A DNA stretch of 64,000 nucleotides from contig NC_089431.1 in assembly GCF_026210795.1 (NCBI RefSeq), positions 4,030,001 through 4,094,000 on the forward strand. Reading direction: 5' to 3'. Each line of letters opens with the position of its first letter. Position 1 is the first letter of the stretch. This DNA is from Rhizophagus irregularis (lineage: Eukaryota > Glomeromycota > Glomeromycetes > Glomerales > Glomeraceae). This document shows, one piece after another, positions 44,702 to 57,026 of this stretch. Made by a program: the position numbers and the translations under genes. The notes under the pieces were generated by a model, which was given only the letters and a program-made list of their open reading frames with translations, had not been told where the DNA came from and searched no databases.

Positions 44702-46422
44702 TATTAAAATTCGGATTTTAGTAAAATTGTAATATTTTTTTTTTTTGGTTTGGAATGCTTGTTGTTCTAACGATGACCTTATGTGTATATATATAAGAAA
44801 CTAGGTTATTGCGAATAATTGTAGTAATATTTAGTTGATATGAATGTTAATCATTTTTAATTGTTGAATGATTTTAGGCGTTAAAGAAAATTGTTATTGT
44901 TAACATTAAATCTTTGTAATTGTTGTTGATCATAATAAAAAAAATATATTTTTTGACTGCGGAACATGAAAGATAGTTGCTAAAAATAGTTTAAATAAAA
45001 TCAAATGACCTTCTCTTAATATCTCATAATAACACAAATACGTAAGTTCAATTAATATTGGTTGACAAAAGATTTAATCTTAACCATACATGGTTAACGA
45101 GATTTATCAACATTCTAAGAATTTCTATACAAGTTGATAGTATAATTAAAAGTTTATAAAAGGTTCTATTACCAAAATCTGCGGACAAAGAGATTTTGAA
45201 ATTCATTAAATAAATTTATCATGTGGTAATACATGTTCCATGTCATTTCTACTTTATAATTTTTTCTATTTTACTTTATTTTATTATTTTATATTAAAAA
45301 GTAATTATTGGTACTAAATCCTTTTATTAGTTTTATCATCACCAAATCACAATAATGTAATCCGTTGCATAAAAGTAAAATAATGAATTCTTTTTTTAAT
45401 TTGAGATATTTTGTACTCTTTACAAAATATAATTGATAACCTGATTTTATTAACAGTGCTATAAATAAAAAAATCGGATACTCTCCAATAATTTCGTTAC
45501 TTTCTTATACATTAATAAATAGTTATTGTTCAGTCGATTAGGAATATGCGGGATTTTACTTCCTAATGATCTCAGTTATTGATTGGATGGGGATTGGGGG
45601 ATACCGGTCTTCGATTTTTCCCCATCCAATAACTATTTATTATGATGCGAATTCCCATATACAGTAAGCAAAATGCTTTATTCAAAAAGATACTTAGTAG
45701 CCATAAAAGAATACGTTTTGTGAAGTATAAGTCTGGAAAAAAAATATAAAACCAAAATTTACGATTTTATTAGTTGACGACCACGTGAGTGGACGGAGAA
45801 ACACTCGTGACCACAAATTATTCAGAAATATATTTTCCTTCGCTTCTCTTCAGACAATTATTTTACACCCATTTGCTAATTATTAGTGCACGTGTTTACA
45901 TTACATGTTCGATTGCGTATCATCTGAAAAAATTTTTTTGTCATTTTTTCATTACAATTTTTTTTAACAATAGAATTGGAATTTGTTCCATAAATTAAAG
46001 TACCTTTTTAATTAATTCATCAAATATCAATGACGAAGTTCCAAAATTTCTGAATATAAATCAATATTTGATTTAATTCTATTTGTAAATTGTATTAAAA
46101 AATTCTACTCGTATATTAGAATTTCCGTACAACTTTTCCACCATTCAAAATACTCTGGCACATGACTTTATAATATGATATCATTTAGTACATACGATAT
46201 ACTATAAATATATTTACAGCAAATAACTTCAGTTTATTTTTATTAATTTTGTTAAAAGTACATTATAGGTAAAATTATAGATATTTGTATATACTCGCTA
46301 TACGCAACTTAGCCCATGATTACTAAAGAAAATAAGCTTTTACCAGTACAATTAAAAAGAAAATAAATATTAAATAAATAAATAATGAAATCTGCCATTA
46401 CTTCAAATTCATAATAAATTAT
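44702..46422. other. Intergenic region with a stem-loop
   Basis: No gene is supported; the 69-aa plus-strand frame at 45,789 has no homologue here and no splice context. A hairpin at 45,575-45,633 is listed separately. Confidence 0.5.
45575..45633. repeat. Long hairpin
   Basis: GTTATTGATTGGATGGGGA (45,575-45,593) pairs with TCCCCATCCAATAAC (45,619-45,633) across a loop that includes GATACCGGTCTTCG. A second smaller hairpin (TTAGGAA with TTCCTAA) lies just to its left. It may be a miniature element or a structured RNA end. Confidence 0.6.
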
Positions 46423-46926
46423 TTAATAATACAAATTCTGATCTGCGACAGGATACGAATCTTCTACAGCGCTAATAATAGAATTCATTTCAGTCATTTG
46501 ACCATAAGTTGCATATGCACATCCGTAGGCATCAAATGATTGATCTGGTGAATTGTTCGGATTTCCGACAACAACTGCAATACAGTAATCTGTAGGGAAA
46601 TTTACTGGCGTCGGAACTTGTACATTTACATTAATCTGTTGTCCACTCGTATCTTGAAAATTTTGAATATAAAGGGGAACTAGGGGAGCTTGGTTAGTAT
46701 CAGAAAACATAATTACAAGTTGAGTATTTGAGGTAATATCATTATTTAGTGTTCCGGAGATGCTAAAGCTACCAAAGCTTCCAGCAGCGAGAGGGTCAGG
46801 TGCAATTGTTACATTAAGTGGAAGTAGTGTTGACGTTTCCGGACATTGATTAAATATAGTAGCTCTTGTATTCACCGTAAAAAGCGTAGTCAATAAAATA
46901 ATTACAAAAATAAAACTTTGGTTCAT
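46423..46926 (-). CDS. Secreted ML-domain (MD-2-related lipid-recognition) protein
   Basis: 167 aa, single exon. A signal peptide is clear (MNQSFIFVIILLTTLFTVNT, cleavage near residue 20-22). The mature part has the ML/NPC2-type pattern: an early Cys (FNQCPE), LNVTIAPDPLAAGSFGSFSI (the usual first sheet after PDP), a central QLVIMFSD strand and two late Cys (DYCIAVV, YGCAYAT). ML proteins bind single lipids such as sterols or phospholipids; fungal relatives are annotated as phosphatidylglycerol/phosphatidylinositol transfer proteins. Extracellular or vacuolar lipid binding is inferred. Only three Cys are seen in the mature part, so the usual disulphide set is incomplete. Confidence 0.85.
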   Translation of the reverse strand: MNQSFIFVIILLTTLFTVNTRATIFNQCPETSTLLPLNVTIAPDPLAAGSFGSFSISGTLNNDITSNTQLVIMFSDTNQAPLVPLYIQNFQDTSGQQINVNVQVPTPVNFPTDYCIAVVVGNPNNSPDQSFDAYGCAYATYGQMTEMNSIISAVEDSYPVADQNLYY

Positions 46927-47880
46927 GATTCTTTGTGAAGATGACTTAATAAATATTTAAAAGTTTTTTTTTTTAATTGTTGGATAGAATATACTTAATT
47001 ATCGGATAACAGTTATTTGCCTTTTTATAAGAAAAAAAAAATCCCCCAAAATTCATATTTCTTTTTTAATAAAAAATCGGGATGACCAATTCCTAATTCA
47101 ATCAGTAAAAGAAAATTTGCGTAAATTTTAAATTAATTAAATTAGTTTGATCATCAACAAATGATCATGTTGTGTCATGATTTTCACGGCTTCCGATAAA
47201 TGATTATCCTTTAAAATAGCACAAAATTATAACATTAATTCTTACAACATGCGACTTTATAATTCTGTCTAGTTCTTGCTTTTCAATTTCAAAAATGGAA
47301 AGTTGTATATTTGAATGTATAATATCCAGTTTTATATTAATTCTAATATGGGTACCATACATCCATGCATCGAAAAAAAATCTAATAAAAGTAAATTCTA
47401 TATTCATATTCTGAGTCTAATAAAATAATTACCAATTAATATTAAAGCTTAAGATTATTTTAATAACGATATTTATTACATTATTCGAATTTATGAATTT
47501 TTTTAACGGGAAAATGAAGAAATACTGTAAATGATAAAACAGATCACGTGTACTACGGGAGTAGTATCAGTAGTACCGCTGTGAAATAATGAAATTTCTA
47601 GGAACAATCCAATTTAACGGAATTTGACAAGTTACTAACATTAAATATTCAAATTTCTAGGAAAACACGGGGAAAAATAATTAGCAATACATGTGACTTT
47701 TGGACTTCTGACGATCGTTATACCTAAGAGTAATCACGTGAGTGTAATATGTATTTTAAACAGAATTAATTCTGTATTTATAGTATTTTTAATTAAATTT
47801 GTCCAATATTTATTTAATATCAAAATTCAAAAGAGGAAAAAAAAAAGAAAAAATGAAATAGAAATAAATATAAAATAAAT
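46927..47880. other. Spacer between the ML gene and the kinase
   Basis: The 67-aa minus-strand frame at 47,204 is not supported by anything else. The E-box block at 47,690 is listed separately. Confidence 0.5.
47690..47745 (-). promoter_or_regulatory. Conserved E-box block, copy 2
   Basis: On the minus strand it reads CACTCACGTGATTACTCTTA, AACGATCGTCAGAAGTC and, after a short insert, TCACATGTAT, matching 34,217-34,266. It lies between the kinase 3' end and the ML gene about 760 bp further along. Function unknown. Confidence 0.45.
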
Positions 47881-49106
47881 TTAATAATTTGACAAATCAC
47901 AATCCGAAAATCCGTCTTCATTTTTTAATTCTTCAGTTAATTCATTTACTTGAAAATTAAAATTGATTTCAGGATTTACATCATTAAGTTCTGAAATTAC
48001 TTGATTAATCTCAGGTCTTTCATCCGGTTCATTTTTCCAACATTCTATTTAAATAAATAAATCAAAATTAGATTACAATAAAAAAGAGTCTTAAAAAAAA
48101 TAAAAAATTATAGCCATATTTTTGTACTTACTTTGATAAAGTTCAATAAATTTAACATTTGTGTTTGGAATAGATTTTTCTCGTACACCGTTAAGAATGG
48201 CTAAAGTGATAGCAATATAATCTTTTCTCGTTTCAAAATTGAAAGGTGACGAACAACTCGTTAATTGCCAGAATAATACTCCTAGACTATATATGTCTGA
48301 TTTTTTAGTTAAATTATACGGAATTTCTGGATCAAGTATTTGTGGATCCATATAAGGAATTACGCCGTATGCTTTAGTATCGCAAGCTGATCCTTGTAAA
48401 CATGAGCGTCCAAAATCAGTTATTTTTATTGTGTGCTGATGTACTAAGATATTATTGGGATGCTAAATAAAGAAATATTTAATATTTATATAAAAATAAT
48501 TATAAAATAAGTGTCCGCTCGAAAAGTGGTTGATAAATAACTATAAGACTTACAAGATCTCGATGTATAATTTCATTATCATGTAAACATAAGACTCCAC
48601 TCGCAATTTCTTTAGCAAATTTCAATTGACTTTCCCATTTAATAGTTGTAGCATTTTCCATTAAATATTTTCCTAATGTTCCACTATCCGCATATTCAAG
48701 AACAAGCGAATAATTCGTTTCATCTAAAAGAATAAGAAGGTACGTAAGCGCAAATAGCATTATGATATATTTATACATTTTTTTGCATAATTATTTACCT
48801 TTTATAATTCCACAGAATTTAATTATATTTGGATGAAAATCAACCATTTTCATTAAATTAATCTAGAAAATGAATAAAGAATTTTGAGTTTGCAAATTTT
48901 ATAAAATAATAAAAAAATTTGTAATTTGTGCAAACCTCATTTATAATTTCTTTTTCCGTAGAAATCTTGTCAAATTTCTTAATCGCAAATTTTGATTGAG
49001 TGTTTTTCCAATACGCAGCATGAACCGAAGCAAACTCTCCAGAACAAATCACAGGAAGAACCTTAAAGTCATGTGATTCATAATTACGACATTCTTCGAG
49101 ACGCAG
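47881..49106 (-). CDS. Protein kinase domain gene, five exons visible, 5' end unresolved
   Basis: Exons: 48,936-49,106, 48,799-48,862, 48,554-48,723, 48,132-48,462 and 47,881-48,044. The internal introns have GT/AG ends and the phases agree; about 300 aa. Motifs: a degenerate glycine loop (VICSGEFASVHAAYW, first and third Gly replaced), FAIKKFD with the ATP-site Lys, hinge LVLEYADSGTLGKYL, catalytic HRDL-HPNNILV, TDFGRS, then PYMDPQ in place of APE, SDIYSLGVLFWQL and ERPEINQVI. It resembles the large tyrosine-kinase-like group of mycorrhizal fungi. The frame upstream of 49,106 offers only TTG; TTACAG at 49,107-49,112 looks like an acceptor and GTATGT at 49,160 like its donor, but no in-phase first exon with an ATG was found. 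Confidence 0.8.
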
Positions 49107-50059
49107 CTGTAACAAGGAAGTTTTAATTGTCAAACAAAAAGATACTATTTCTGTACATACTTTTTTCTTTACACAGCACTATTCTTAAATAAGGAAAGGA
49201 ATAAAGAATATGCTGTGTAAAAAAAAAAACCATTCTAAATTTTCCAAATTTAGATTTCTTGTGTAACTTGTTCGTGGCTTTTTTGACGGAATTTTTAAAA
49301 TAACCAGGATTTTGATTAATCAGAACGATATCGTAGTATAAGCACACAACGAAATAGGTTTAAAAAGAGAGAAAGGAATTTAAGAAGTTTATTGCTTTTA
49401 TTTTGGTTTGTTTAGGAAGCTAGAATTTTTTTATTAGTTATTTCGAGAATAATAAGACGCAAAATGCCCTCTTTTCTTTTTACGACTGTTTTTCTTTGTG
49501 TTTCGGCTAATAACTGATGCTATTTTGAGTTTTTTATTAGTAGGAGGTGTCTTTAGAGTTTCTCACTTTCTTCTGATTTTTGGAGAAATTCCGTCCTTAG
49601 GAGAGAGGAAACCCTTGGGAGAAAGAAAGTGAATATACCAAAATCAAAAGCAGCATGTAGATGAATGTTTATTAGAAATTGGGCTGAAAAATCAGGTTTT
49701 TTTTCTATTAGGCGTATGACCAAAAATATCATATCACCTGACTTCAGATTCAGCCAAGGATCACGGGACAAAGATTAATTGTTTTACGAAAACATCAACC
49801 AAATATTGATCAACTCCAAATTGATATTCGTTGGATAAGTAAATAGCAGTAATAGCTATTTCACTAGATATCATTGATTATCATGGTGGAACGTATATAA
49901 TTTTGTTTAATTTAAAATCGAATAGATTTTAGCAACGTTGATATTACAGCTTTAAGAATTGTAATAGAATTTTTTTATTATAATTTGTTTTCCTGTCCCG
50001 AGTTTTACGATAATTCTTAAATGCCTAGACCGATCTATAACTTATGAAATGATATATTG
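49107..50059. other. Region upstream of the kinase
   Basis: It may hold an unrecognised 5' exon of the kinase. The 72-aa minus-strand frame at 49,553-49,771 is not supported. Nothing else is seen. Confidence 0.4.
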
Positions 50060-50737
50060 CCCTATAAAAAATAAATGTCCAGAAAATGTCTACGAAAATG
50101 TCCGGAAATTGTCCAGAATAAATCTGGCATGTCCAGAAATTGTCCGGAAAATGTCTATTTTCTGCTACAAATTTGATACCTAAAATTTTGACATATCCGG
50201 ACTTTGTCCAGAATATATCCAGAATTTGTCCAGTATAAAATTTTGGACAAATTCCGGACGGATAAACCTGGACAAATTCCGGACATAGTAAAAATTCAGA
50301 TAATTTGAGCTGGACAAATTCCGGACATGAAAAAATTCTGGACAAATTCTGGACGCTACTTCCAAAAAAAGGATAAATTAATTTTGTAGAAAAATGCAAA
50401 AAGCACAAGACTGACATTCATAACCTTCTTTGTCATACTAATTAAATTTGCTGAGCAGGCAAAAATACTATATATCTATGATATAAAACTTTAAGTTAAA
50501 AGCAATTATAATGATGGTCACCTGTTGATCATCTTTTTGTGCCAAATTTTATGAAAAAATATTTCAGGTCAATTTCCGGACAAATTCTGGACAAAATGAG
50601 TGTCCGGAAACGAGTGTGTTTTCGGAACAATTTCTGGACATGGTACCTGGCATTTTCTGGACATTTTCCGGACAATTATTTAGACAAATTTTCCGGACAA
50701 TTTCTGGACAATTTCCGGACACTTATTTTTTATAGGG
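50060..50737. mobile_element. 678-bp copy of the CCCTATAAAAAATAA / GTCCGGA MITE
   Basis: The ends read CCCTATAAAAAATAAATGTC and, inverted, CCCTATAAAAAATAAGTGTC. It is the reversed, somewhat longer counterpart of 21,237-21,787. The shared frame of about 118 codons within it is unchanged between the two copies, so one of them moved recently. The flanking triplets do not match cleanly (TTG and ATT). Confidence 0.8.
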
Positions 50738-51597
50738 ATTAAAGACCAACTTTTTAATGATTATTGCTGTAAGAATTTTTGTTACCGTTCTATTATTACA
50801 TAATTGGTTTTAACTATCATATAAATGTCATAATTTTGAGTTGTCTTGCAAAGAAATTTCATATTCTCCTTTAATAACTAATATAAATATACTGGTTAGT
50901 TGTATGATATTCGAATATTTTATCCGCTGGTTCATAAGAAGTAATATCAGTATAACAATTTTAAAGTTCTCAAAATTCATAGATATGATCCAAATCAAGA
51001 ATTTAGTTCCGTCCAGCTTTGTTTGTTTAAATCAAAGAAAATTGTAAATGATTAATCAATTAAGTTATGATATCTGCAATATCATAATTCTTCACGATAA
51101 ATAAACCGTTTACTTCAAACAACTTTTACATAATGGTCCAATAGTACGTAATATTTATTTATCACCAATTATTAAACATCATTATAATTTAATTAAAAAA
51201 CTAGTAAGTTTTACAGGAACTTTACTAATATACTTTACAGTCGTTACATCTTACGAAAAAAAAAATTCCAAGTTTTGCAAAAATTAAGTTAACTAATTAA
51301 ATATTATAATTTGAACATGTTTTTCCTTAACTTACACTAATTGTAGTGCGTGTTTTAGGTAACGTTATTTAGTACAAATTCAATTTTGATGGCGATGCCG
51401 GACAAAATAGTCGTATAAAGATGAACGAATAAATATATAATTTTCTGTTATTGAGCTTATAATATTAAGATATAAAATGCTATGAAACAATTTCACAATT
51501 AAAAGGAGAAAATCAATTCACTTTATTCATTTTTCGAAATTTTGAAAAAACTTAACATACAAAGAAGTAATAAAAATACATTTATAATTAATAAATA
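50738..51597. other. AT-rich stretch, no gene seen
   Basis: No supported coding region. Confidence 0.5.
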
Positions 51598-53077
51598 TTA
51601 AATACTAATTATTTTTGTAATTTGGAATACTTCAATTTCTTCTACAGAAAAATTGTCTCCAGTTTCTCTGATTGGTTTTTCATAATCACGTTTTACACAA
51701 TAACTACTACCAAAAAAATTGTTTCCATACAAAACAAGGTCATCATTACCAAAGTATGGACCATAATTATACTCATTCCATATAGCATAATTTCCATTCA
51801 CTACACGACTTAAAATATAATTTTCAATACTATCACTATTTTCAAAGGAGAATATAAAACTATCTCTAGTGCTGCCATAACCTCTAGCAGATTTCCATTC
51901 AATTGGATTATATCCTCCAAGAATTTTGTCACTATCTTTCACTTTAACGATCGTTATAGTACGAGATTGATTATCACAGATTTCATGAAATTTATTAGCG
52001 GAAAACCCATCACGAGATCCACGAAGCATCAATTTGAATTCATACAAAGCAATTAAATCGTCTGTGATATCTAATCTATCAATCCATTTTGAAATTAATT
52101 CAACATGTTGAAATGTAATAATTTTTGAATCGATTGTTTCAAAATTATTACGGGGTTTTGATTTACCACTTAGTTTGCTATTAGGATGTAAGTTTAAAAA
52201 AGATTTCAATAAATCCATGTATAATTCTTTTGGTAAAATTTTTTTAAAAGGTAATACTTTATCAGAAAACTCTTGAGAAGTTAAATTATAAAATCTAACA
52301 AAAGGAATACATTGTTGTAACGTATTTTTTAATAAATTAAAATCATTTTTTGAAAAATTTGTAAGATGAGAAGGAAGTTCGGGATTTTGAGCAAATCCCC
52401 ATTTAAGTACATGTTCCCAAACCTGAATTTCTTTCATCTGAAGATTATCATTTTGAACAAGCGAAATCAAAACTTTTTCCGGAATTAAAGAGAAATTAAG
52501 AGATTTGAATAACTCTACTGGTTTCTTTGATATAAGATTATTACAATATTTTTGAAGTTCCAAGAAAGAATCATTTTCAAAACTTGTTTGATATACCAGA
52601 TTAAAATTTTGTTCTATCCAGCTTGTTTTGTTTTTAACCAAGAAGGATTGCAAATAGTTGTTCAATTCCTGAAGGCTTAATTCGTTAGCAGTAACCAAAA
52701 TTTTGAAGATATCAGAAATGTCATATTCTTCCAAAGTAAGTTTTCCTCCATAAATATACCTACGTATGTATGAAAAATTTTAATCGCTCGGTTTACGGTA
52801 TTTATCTTATAATTTAATTTTTTTCTTACCTTAAAATTATCTGAAAAATTTCAGGTGAAATATTAGGTAATTTGATATGTACCAAAGTTCCATCATTTTT
52901 CTTTTTATTTGTTGATAAAATTCTTCGTAAATAAGGAGAACGATAATTTAATATAACCATATGAGCTTTAAATATTTTTACGTTAGGGTCATTACCAACT
53001 TCAATAGTAATATCATAATATTCCTCGTCATCCAAAATCTCAAGCAAATGTTGTGATAATTTTGGTAAAAACTCCAT
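51598..53077 (-). CDS. BTB-BACK-TLDc protein, gene 4
   Basis: Exon 1 is 52,830-53,077 and exon 2 51,598-52,759; intron 70 bp; 469 aa. It belongs to the right-hand subfamily: it starts MEFLPKLSQHLLEILDDEEY, has a short KSKPRNN linker instead of the Glu/Pro linker, and TLDc with YEFKLMLRGSRDGFSANKFH and KILGGYNPIEW, ending FQITKIISI. All landmarks are intact. A TATA-like box and GATCGTCAA lie about 70-90 bp before the ATG. The next cluster member, a relic of the same subfamily, lies directly upstream. Confidence 0.9.
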
Positions 53078-53140
53078 TATAAGTGAATTTATTAGAAAAA
53101 AAAAAATTTTTTTTTTAATCCTAATTTGTAAAATGTTCAG

Positions 53141-53175
53141 CCATTATATATTATTTATGGGATCGTCAATTAGTG
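53141..53175 (-). promoter_or_regulatory. Shared core promoter of the right-hand BTB-TLDc subfamily
   Basis: Read on the minus strand: TTGACGATCCCATAAATAAT then ATATAATGG. The same TTGACGATC plus TATATAA arrangement precedes the genes at 55.1, 57.4 and 59.8 kb and the relic at 53.3 kb. Confidence 0.6.
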
Positions 53176-53278
53176 CGACTAAAAAAATATAAAATTGGAA
53201 ATAATTCATATTTTCCTGAACAAATATTTTTCTTTTTTTTTACTCAAATCACAATCATTTTTGATGATTATCAATCAA

Positions 53279-54625
53279 TAAATACAAAACAAGGTCAGAA
53301 TTACCAAATGTTGGATCGCAACTCTGATGATACCATATAGCTCTATTTTCATCCACTACACGACTTAAAACATAATTTTCAGTGATATCACTGCTTTCAA
53401 AGGAGAATATAAAAATATGTTTGGTGCTACTATAACCACCACTAACGTATTTCTATTCAATCGGGGCGTATCCTCCAAGAATTTTGTCACTACCTTTCAA
53501 TTTTACAATTGTTATAGTACGAGGTTGGTTATCACAAATTTCATGAAATTTATTAACGGCAAACCCATCACGAGATCCACGAAGCATCAATTTGAATTCA
53601 TACAAGGAGGTAAATCGTCTGTGATATCTAATTTACCAATCCATCTTGAAATTAATTCAACATGTTGAAATGTAATAATTTTAGAATCGATTGTTTCAAA
53701 ATTATTACGAGGTTTAGATTTACCACTTAGTTTGCTATTAGGATGTAAATTTAAAAAGATTTCAATAAATCCATGTATAATTCTTTTGGTAAAATTTTTT
53801 AAAAGGTAATACTTTATCAGAAAATTCTTTGGAAGTTACATATAAAATCTAACAAAAGGAATACACTTTTGCAACGTATTTTTTAATAAATTGAAATCAT
53901 TTTTTGATACTAAATTTGTAGAATCAGAAGCCGAGGAAGTTCGGGATTTTGAGCAAATCCCCATTTAAGTACATGTTCCCAAACATAAGATTATCATTTT
54001 GAACAATCGAAATCAAAACTTTTTCCGGAATTAAAGAGAAATTAAGCGATTTGAATATCTTACCTGGTTTCTTTGATATAAGATTACTATTACAGCATGT
54101 TTGAAGTTCCAAGAAAGAATCATTTTCAAAACTTGTTTAATATACTAGGTTAAAATTTTGTTCTATCCAACTTGCATTGTTTTTAACCAAAAAGGATTGT
54201 AAATAGTTGTTCAATTCTTGAAGGCTTAATTCGTTAGCAGTAACAAAAATTTTGAAGATATCGGAAAATCATATCTTCTAAAGTAAGTTTTCCCCATAAA
54301 TATATCTAAGATAAAAACGTACGTATGAATAATTTTAATCGCTCGGTTTACGGTATTTATCTTTTAATTTAATTTTTTTCTTACCTTAAAATTATCTGAA
54401 AAATTTCAGGTGATATATAGGTAATTTGATATGTAATAAAGTTCCATCATTTTCCTTTTTAAAATTCTTCATGAATAAGGAGAACGATAATTTAATATAA
54501 CCATATGAGGTTTAAATATTTTTACGTTAGGGTCATTACCAACTAACTTCAATAGTAATATCATAATATTCGTCGTCATCCAAAATCTCAAGAAGATTTT
54601 GTGATAATTTTGGTAAAAACTCCAT
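53279..54625 (-). pseudogene. Decayed BTB-BACK-TLDc gene between genes 4 and 5
   Basis: All three domains can be followed, from the start codon region at 54,623-54,625 to the TLDc landmark of the ACAAGGTC segment. Many small indels break the frame, and the last 35 or so codons are missing. It is closest to gene 4 (shared LSGKSKPRNN). The promoter block is still recognisable at about 54,690-54,720. Confidence 0.85.
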
Positions 54626-55077
54626 TATAATTTATAAGTGAATTTATTAGAAAAAAATATTTTTTTTTAATCAAATATTCAGCCATTCAGTATATATTAT
54701 TTGCGGGATCGCTATCTAGTGCACGTGCCAATTACAACTTGGCAGGTTATTAAACTCATAAATTTAGAAAAGCTAATATATATTTTTTTAACTTCAGTTA
54801 CACATAGTGTGCACGTTTTAGGTAACGCTTAATTGATAGCAGGGAAAATAGTTGTTTGGAGATGAAATGAATTTTCTTTTTTACTCTTCTATGATGCTTA
54901 CCAACCAATGAATACATTCAATCCACTTAGAATATACGTAATTGAAACATAAAAAAAATGAATCAGCTTCACAATTAAAGAAATGTAATTGGATTCATTT
55001 TATTATTTCTCGACATTTTGAAAGGACTTAAATACAAAATATACAAAAGTAACTAAATACATATATAAAATATAACA

Positions 55078-56587
55078 CTAATTTTTTATAATTTGAAATA
55101 TTTCATATTCTTCAACAGAAAACGTATCTTCAGTTTTTCTGATTTTTTTTTCATAAGTACCTTTTCTACAATAACTTTCATTATAAAAATCGTTTCCATA
55201 CAAAGCAAAGTCATAACTGCCAAAATATGGACCGTAATAGCAACCATTCCATATGGCGCAATTTTCATTCGCTACACGACTTAAAATATAATTATCAATA
55301 CTATCACAATTTTCAAAGGAGAATATAAAACTCTCTTTGGTTTTACTATAACCATTAATAACATCACTCCATCCAACTGGATTGTATCCTCCAAGAATTT
55401 TGTCACTGTCTTTCACTTTAACAATTATTATAATACGAGGTTGGTTATCGCAGATTTCATGAAATTTACTAGCCGCAAACCCATCACGAGATCCACGAAG
55501 CATTAATTTAAATTCATATGAAGAAGCTAAATAGTCCGTAATATTTAATTTATCAATCCATTTTGAAATTAATTCAAAATGTTGAATTGTGATAATTTTT
55601 GAATCAATTACTTTTGTATCAATATCGATATTATTACGAGGTTTTGATTTGCTACTTGGTCTACTATAAGGATGTATGCTTAAAAAGGTTTTTAATAAAT
55701 CCATGTATAATTCCTTTGGTAAAATTTTTTTATAAGGTAATACTTTGTCAGAAAACTCTTGAGAAGTTAAATTATAAAATCTGACAAAAGGAATACATTG
55801 TTGTAACGTATTTTTTAATAAATTAAAATCATTTTTTGAAAAATTTGTAGGATCAGAAGGAAGTTCGGGATTTTGAGCAAATCCCCATTTAATTACTTGT
55901 TCCCAAACCTGAATTTCTCTCATCTGAAGATTATCATTTTGAACAAGTGAAATCAAAACTTTTTCTGGAATTAAAGAGAAATTAAGCGATTCGAATAAAT
56001 CTACTGGTTTCTTTGATATAAGATTATTACAATATGCTTGAAGCTCCGAGAAAGAGTCATTTTCAAAACTTGTTTGATATACTAGGTTAAAATTTTGTTC
56101 TATCCAGCTTGCATTGTTTTTAATCAAAAAAGATTGTAAATAGTTGTTCAATTCCTGAAGGCTTAATTCGTTAGCAGTAACCAAAATTTTGAAGATATCG
56201 GAAATATCATGTCCTTCCAAAGTAAGTTTTCCTCCATAAATATATCTAAAATAAAAAAAACGTATATGTATGAAAAATTTTCATCGCTCGGCTTACGGTA
56301 TTTATTTTATCGTTATAAATTTTAAATTAATTTTCTTACCTTAAAATTATCTGAAAAATTTCAGGTGAAATATTAGGTAATTTGATATGTACCAAAGTTC
56401 CATCATTTGTCTTTTTATTTGTTGACAAAATTCTTTGCAGATAAGGAGAACGATAACTTATTATAACCATATGGGCTTTAAATATTTTTACGTTAGGGTC
56501 ATTACCAACTTCAATATTAATATCATAATATTCATCGTCATCTAAAATTTCAAGCAAATTTTGTGATAATTTTGGTAAAAATTCCAT
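55078..56587 (-). CDS. BTB-BACK-TLDc protein, gene 5
   Basis: Exon 1 is 56,340-56,587 and exon 2 55,078-56,245; intron 94 bp; 471 aa. It differs from gene 4 by the linker RPSSKSKPRNNIDIDTKVID, by GGYNPVGWSDV in place of the usual GGYNPIEWKS, and by the end FQIIKN. It is the source lineage of the reversed relic at 34.3 kb, which shares the linker and even intron sequence. Frame and splice sites are intact. Confidence 0.9.
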
Positions 56588-56660
56588 TATAAATGATTTT
56601 TAATATTAAATAAAAAAAAAGAAAAAATTTTTTTTTTCTGATTTGTGAAATGGTTCAACC

Positions 56661-56698
56661 TTATATATTATTTGCGGGATCGTCAATTAGTGCACGTG
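56661..56698 (-). promoter_or_regulatory. Core promoter of BTB-TLDc gene 5
   Basis: GTGCACTAATTGACGATCCC then GCAAATAATATATAAGG on the minus strand, about 75 bp before the ATG. A GCACGTGC E-box lies just upstream. Confidence 0.6.
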
Positions 56699-56850
56699 CC
56701 TATTACGACTTGGAAAAAAAAATGCGAAAACGAAAACTCATAGTTAAATACATAAATTGGGAAAACTTCATATTTTTCCTGAACAGATATTTTTTTTCTC
56801 AATATCATAATCATCCGTCTTTGATGATTACCAACCAATAAATTAAGATA

Positions 56851-57026
56851 CCTGTAAAAAAAGTCGATCCGTTTTTATATCCCATTTTTTCTCCGTAAAA
56901 GGTTCCGGAATTAATAACCTTATATCACGGAATTTATTGAATTATTTACATATTCCGTAAATGGATCCGTGAAAGGCTCATTTTACGGAGTTTTTACAGA
57001 AATAACGAATAAAATTTTTTATAGGG
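56851..57026. mobile_element. 176-bp MITE, inverted relative of 971-1151
   Basis: The ends read CCTGTAAAAAAAGTCGATCC and, inverted, CCCTATAAAAAATTTTATTC. Both sides are flanked by ATA (3-bp duplication). Internal motifs TTCACGGATCC, GGTTATTAATTCCGGAA and CGTAAAA match the copy at 971-1151. Confidence 0.75.

Noticed and set aside
45789-45998. 69-aa plus-strand frame
   Set aside because: No paralogue, splice pattern or promoter feature supports it in this window.
49107-49347. Possible first exon of the kinase (frames starting TTG at 49,133 and GTG at 49,347)
   Set aside because: Neither begins with ATG, and the GTATGT/TTACAG intron joins them in the wrong phase. Left unresolved.
49553-49771. 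72-aa minus-strand frame
   Set aside because: Isolated, with no recognisable motif and no supporting context.
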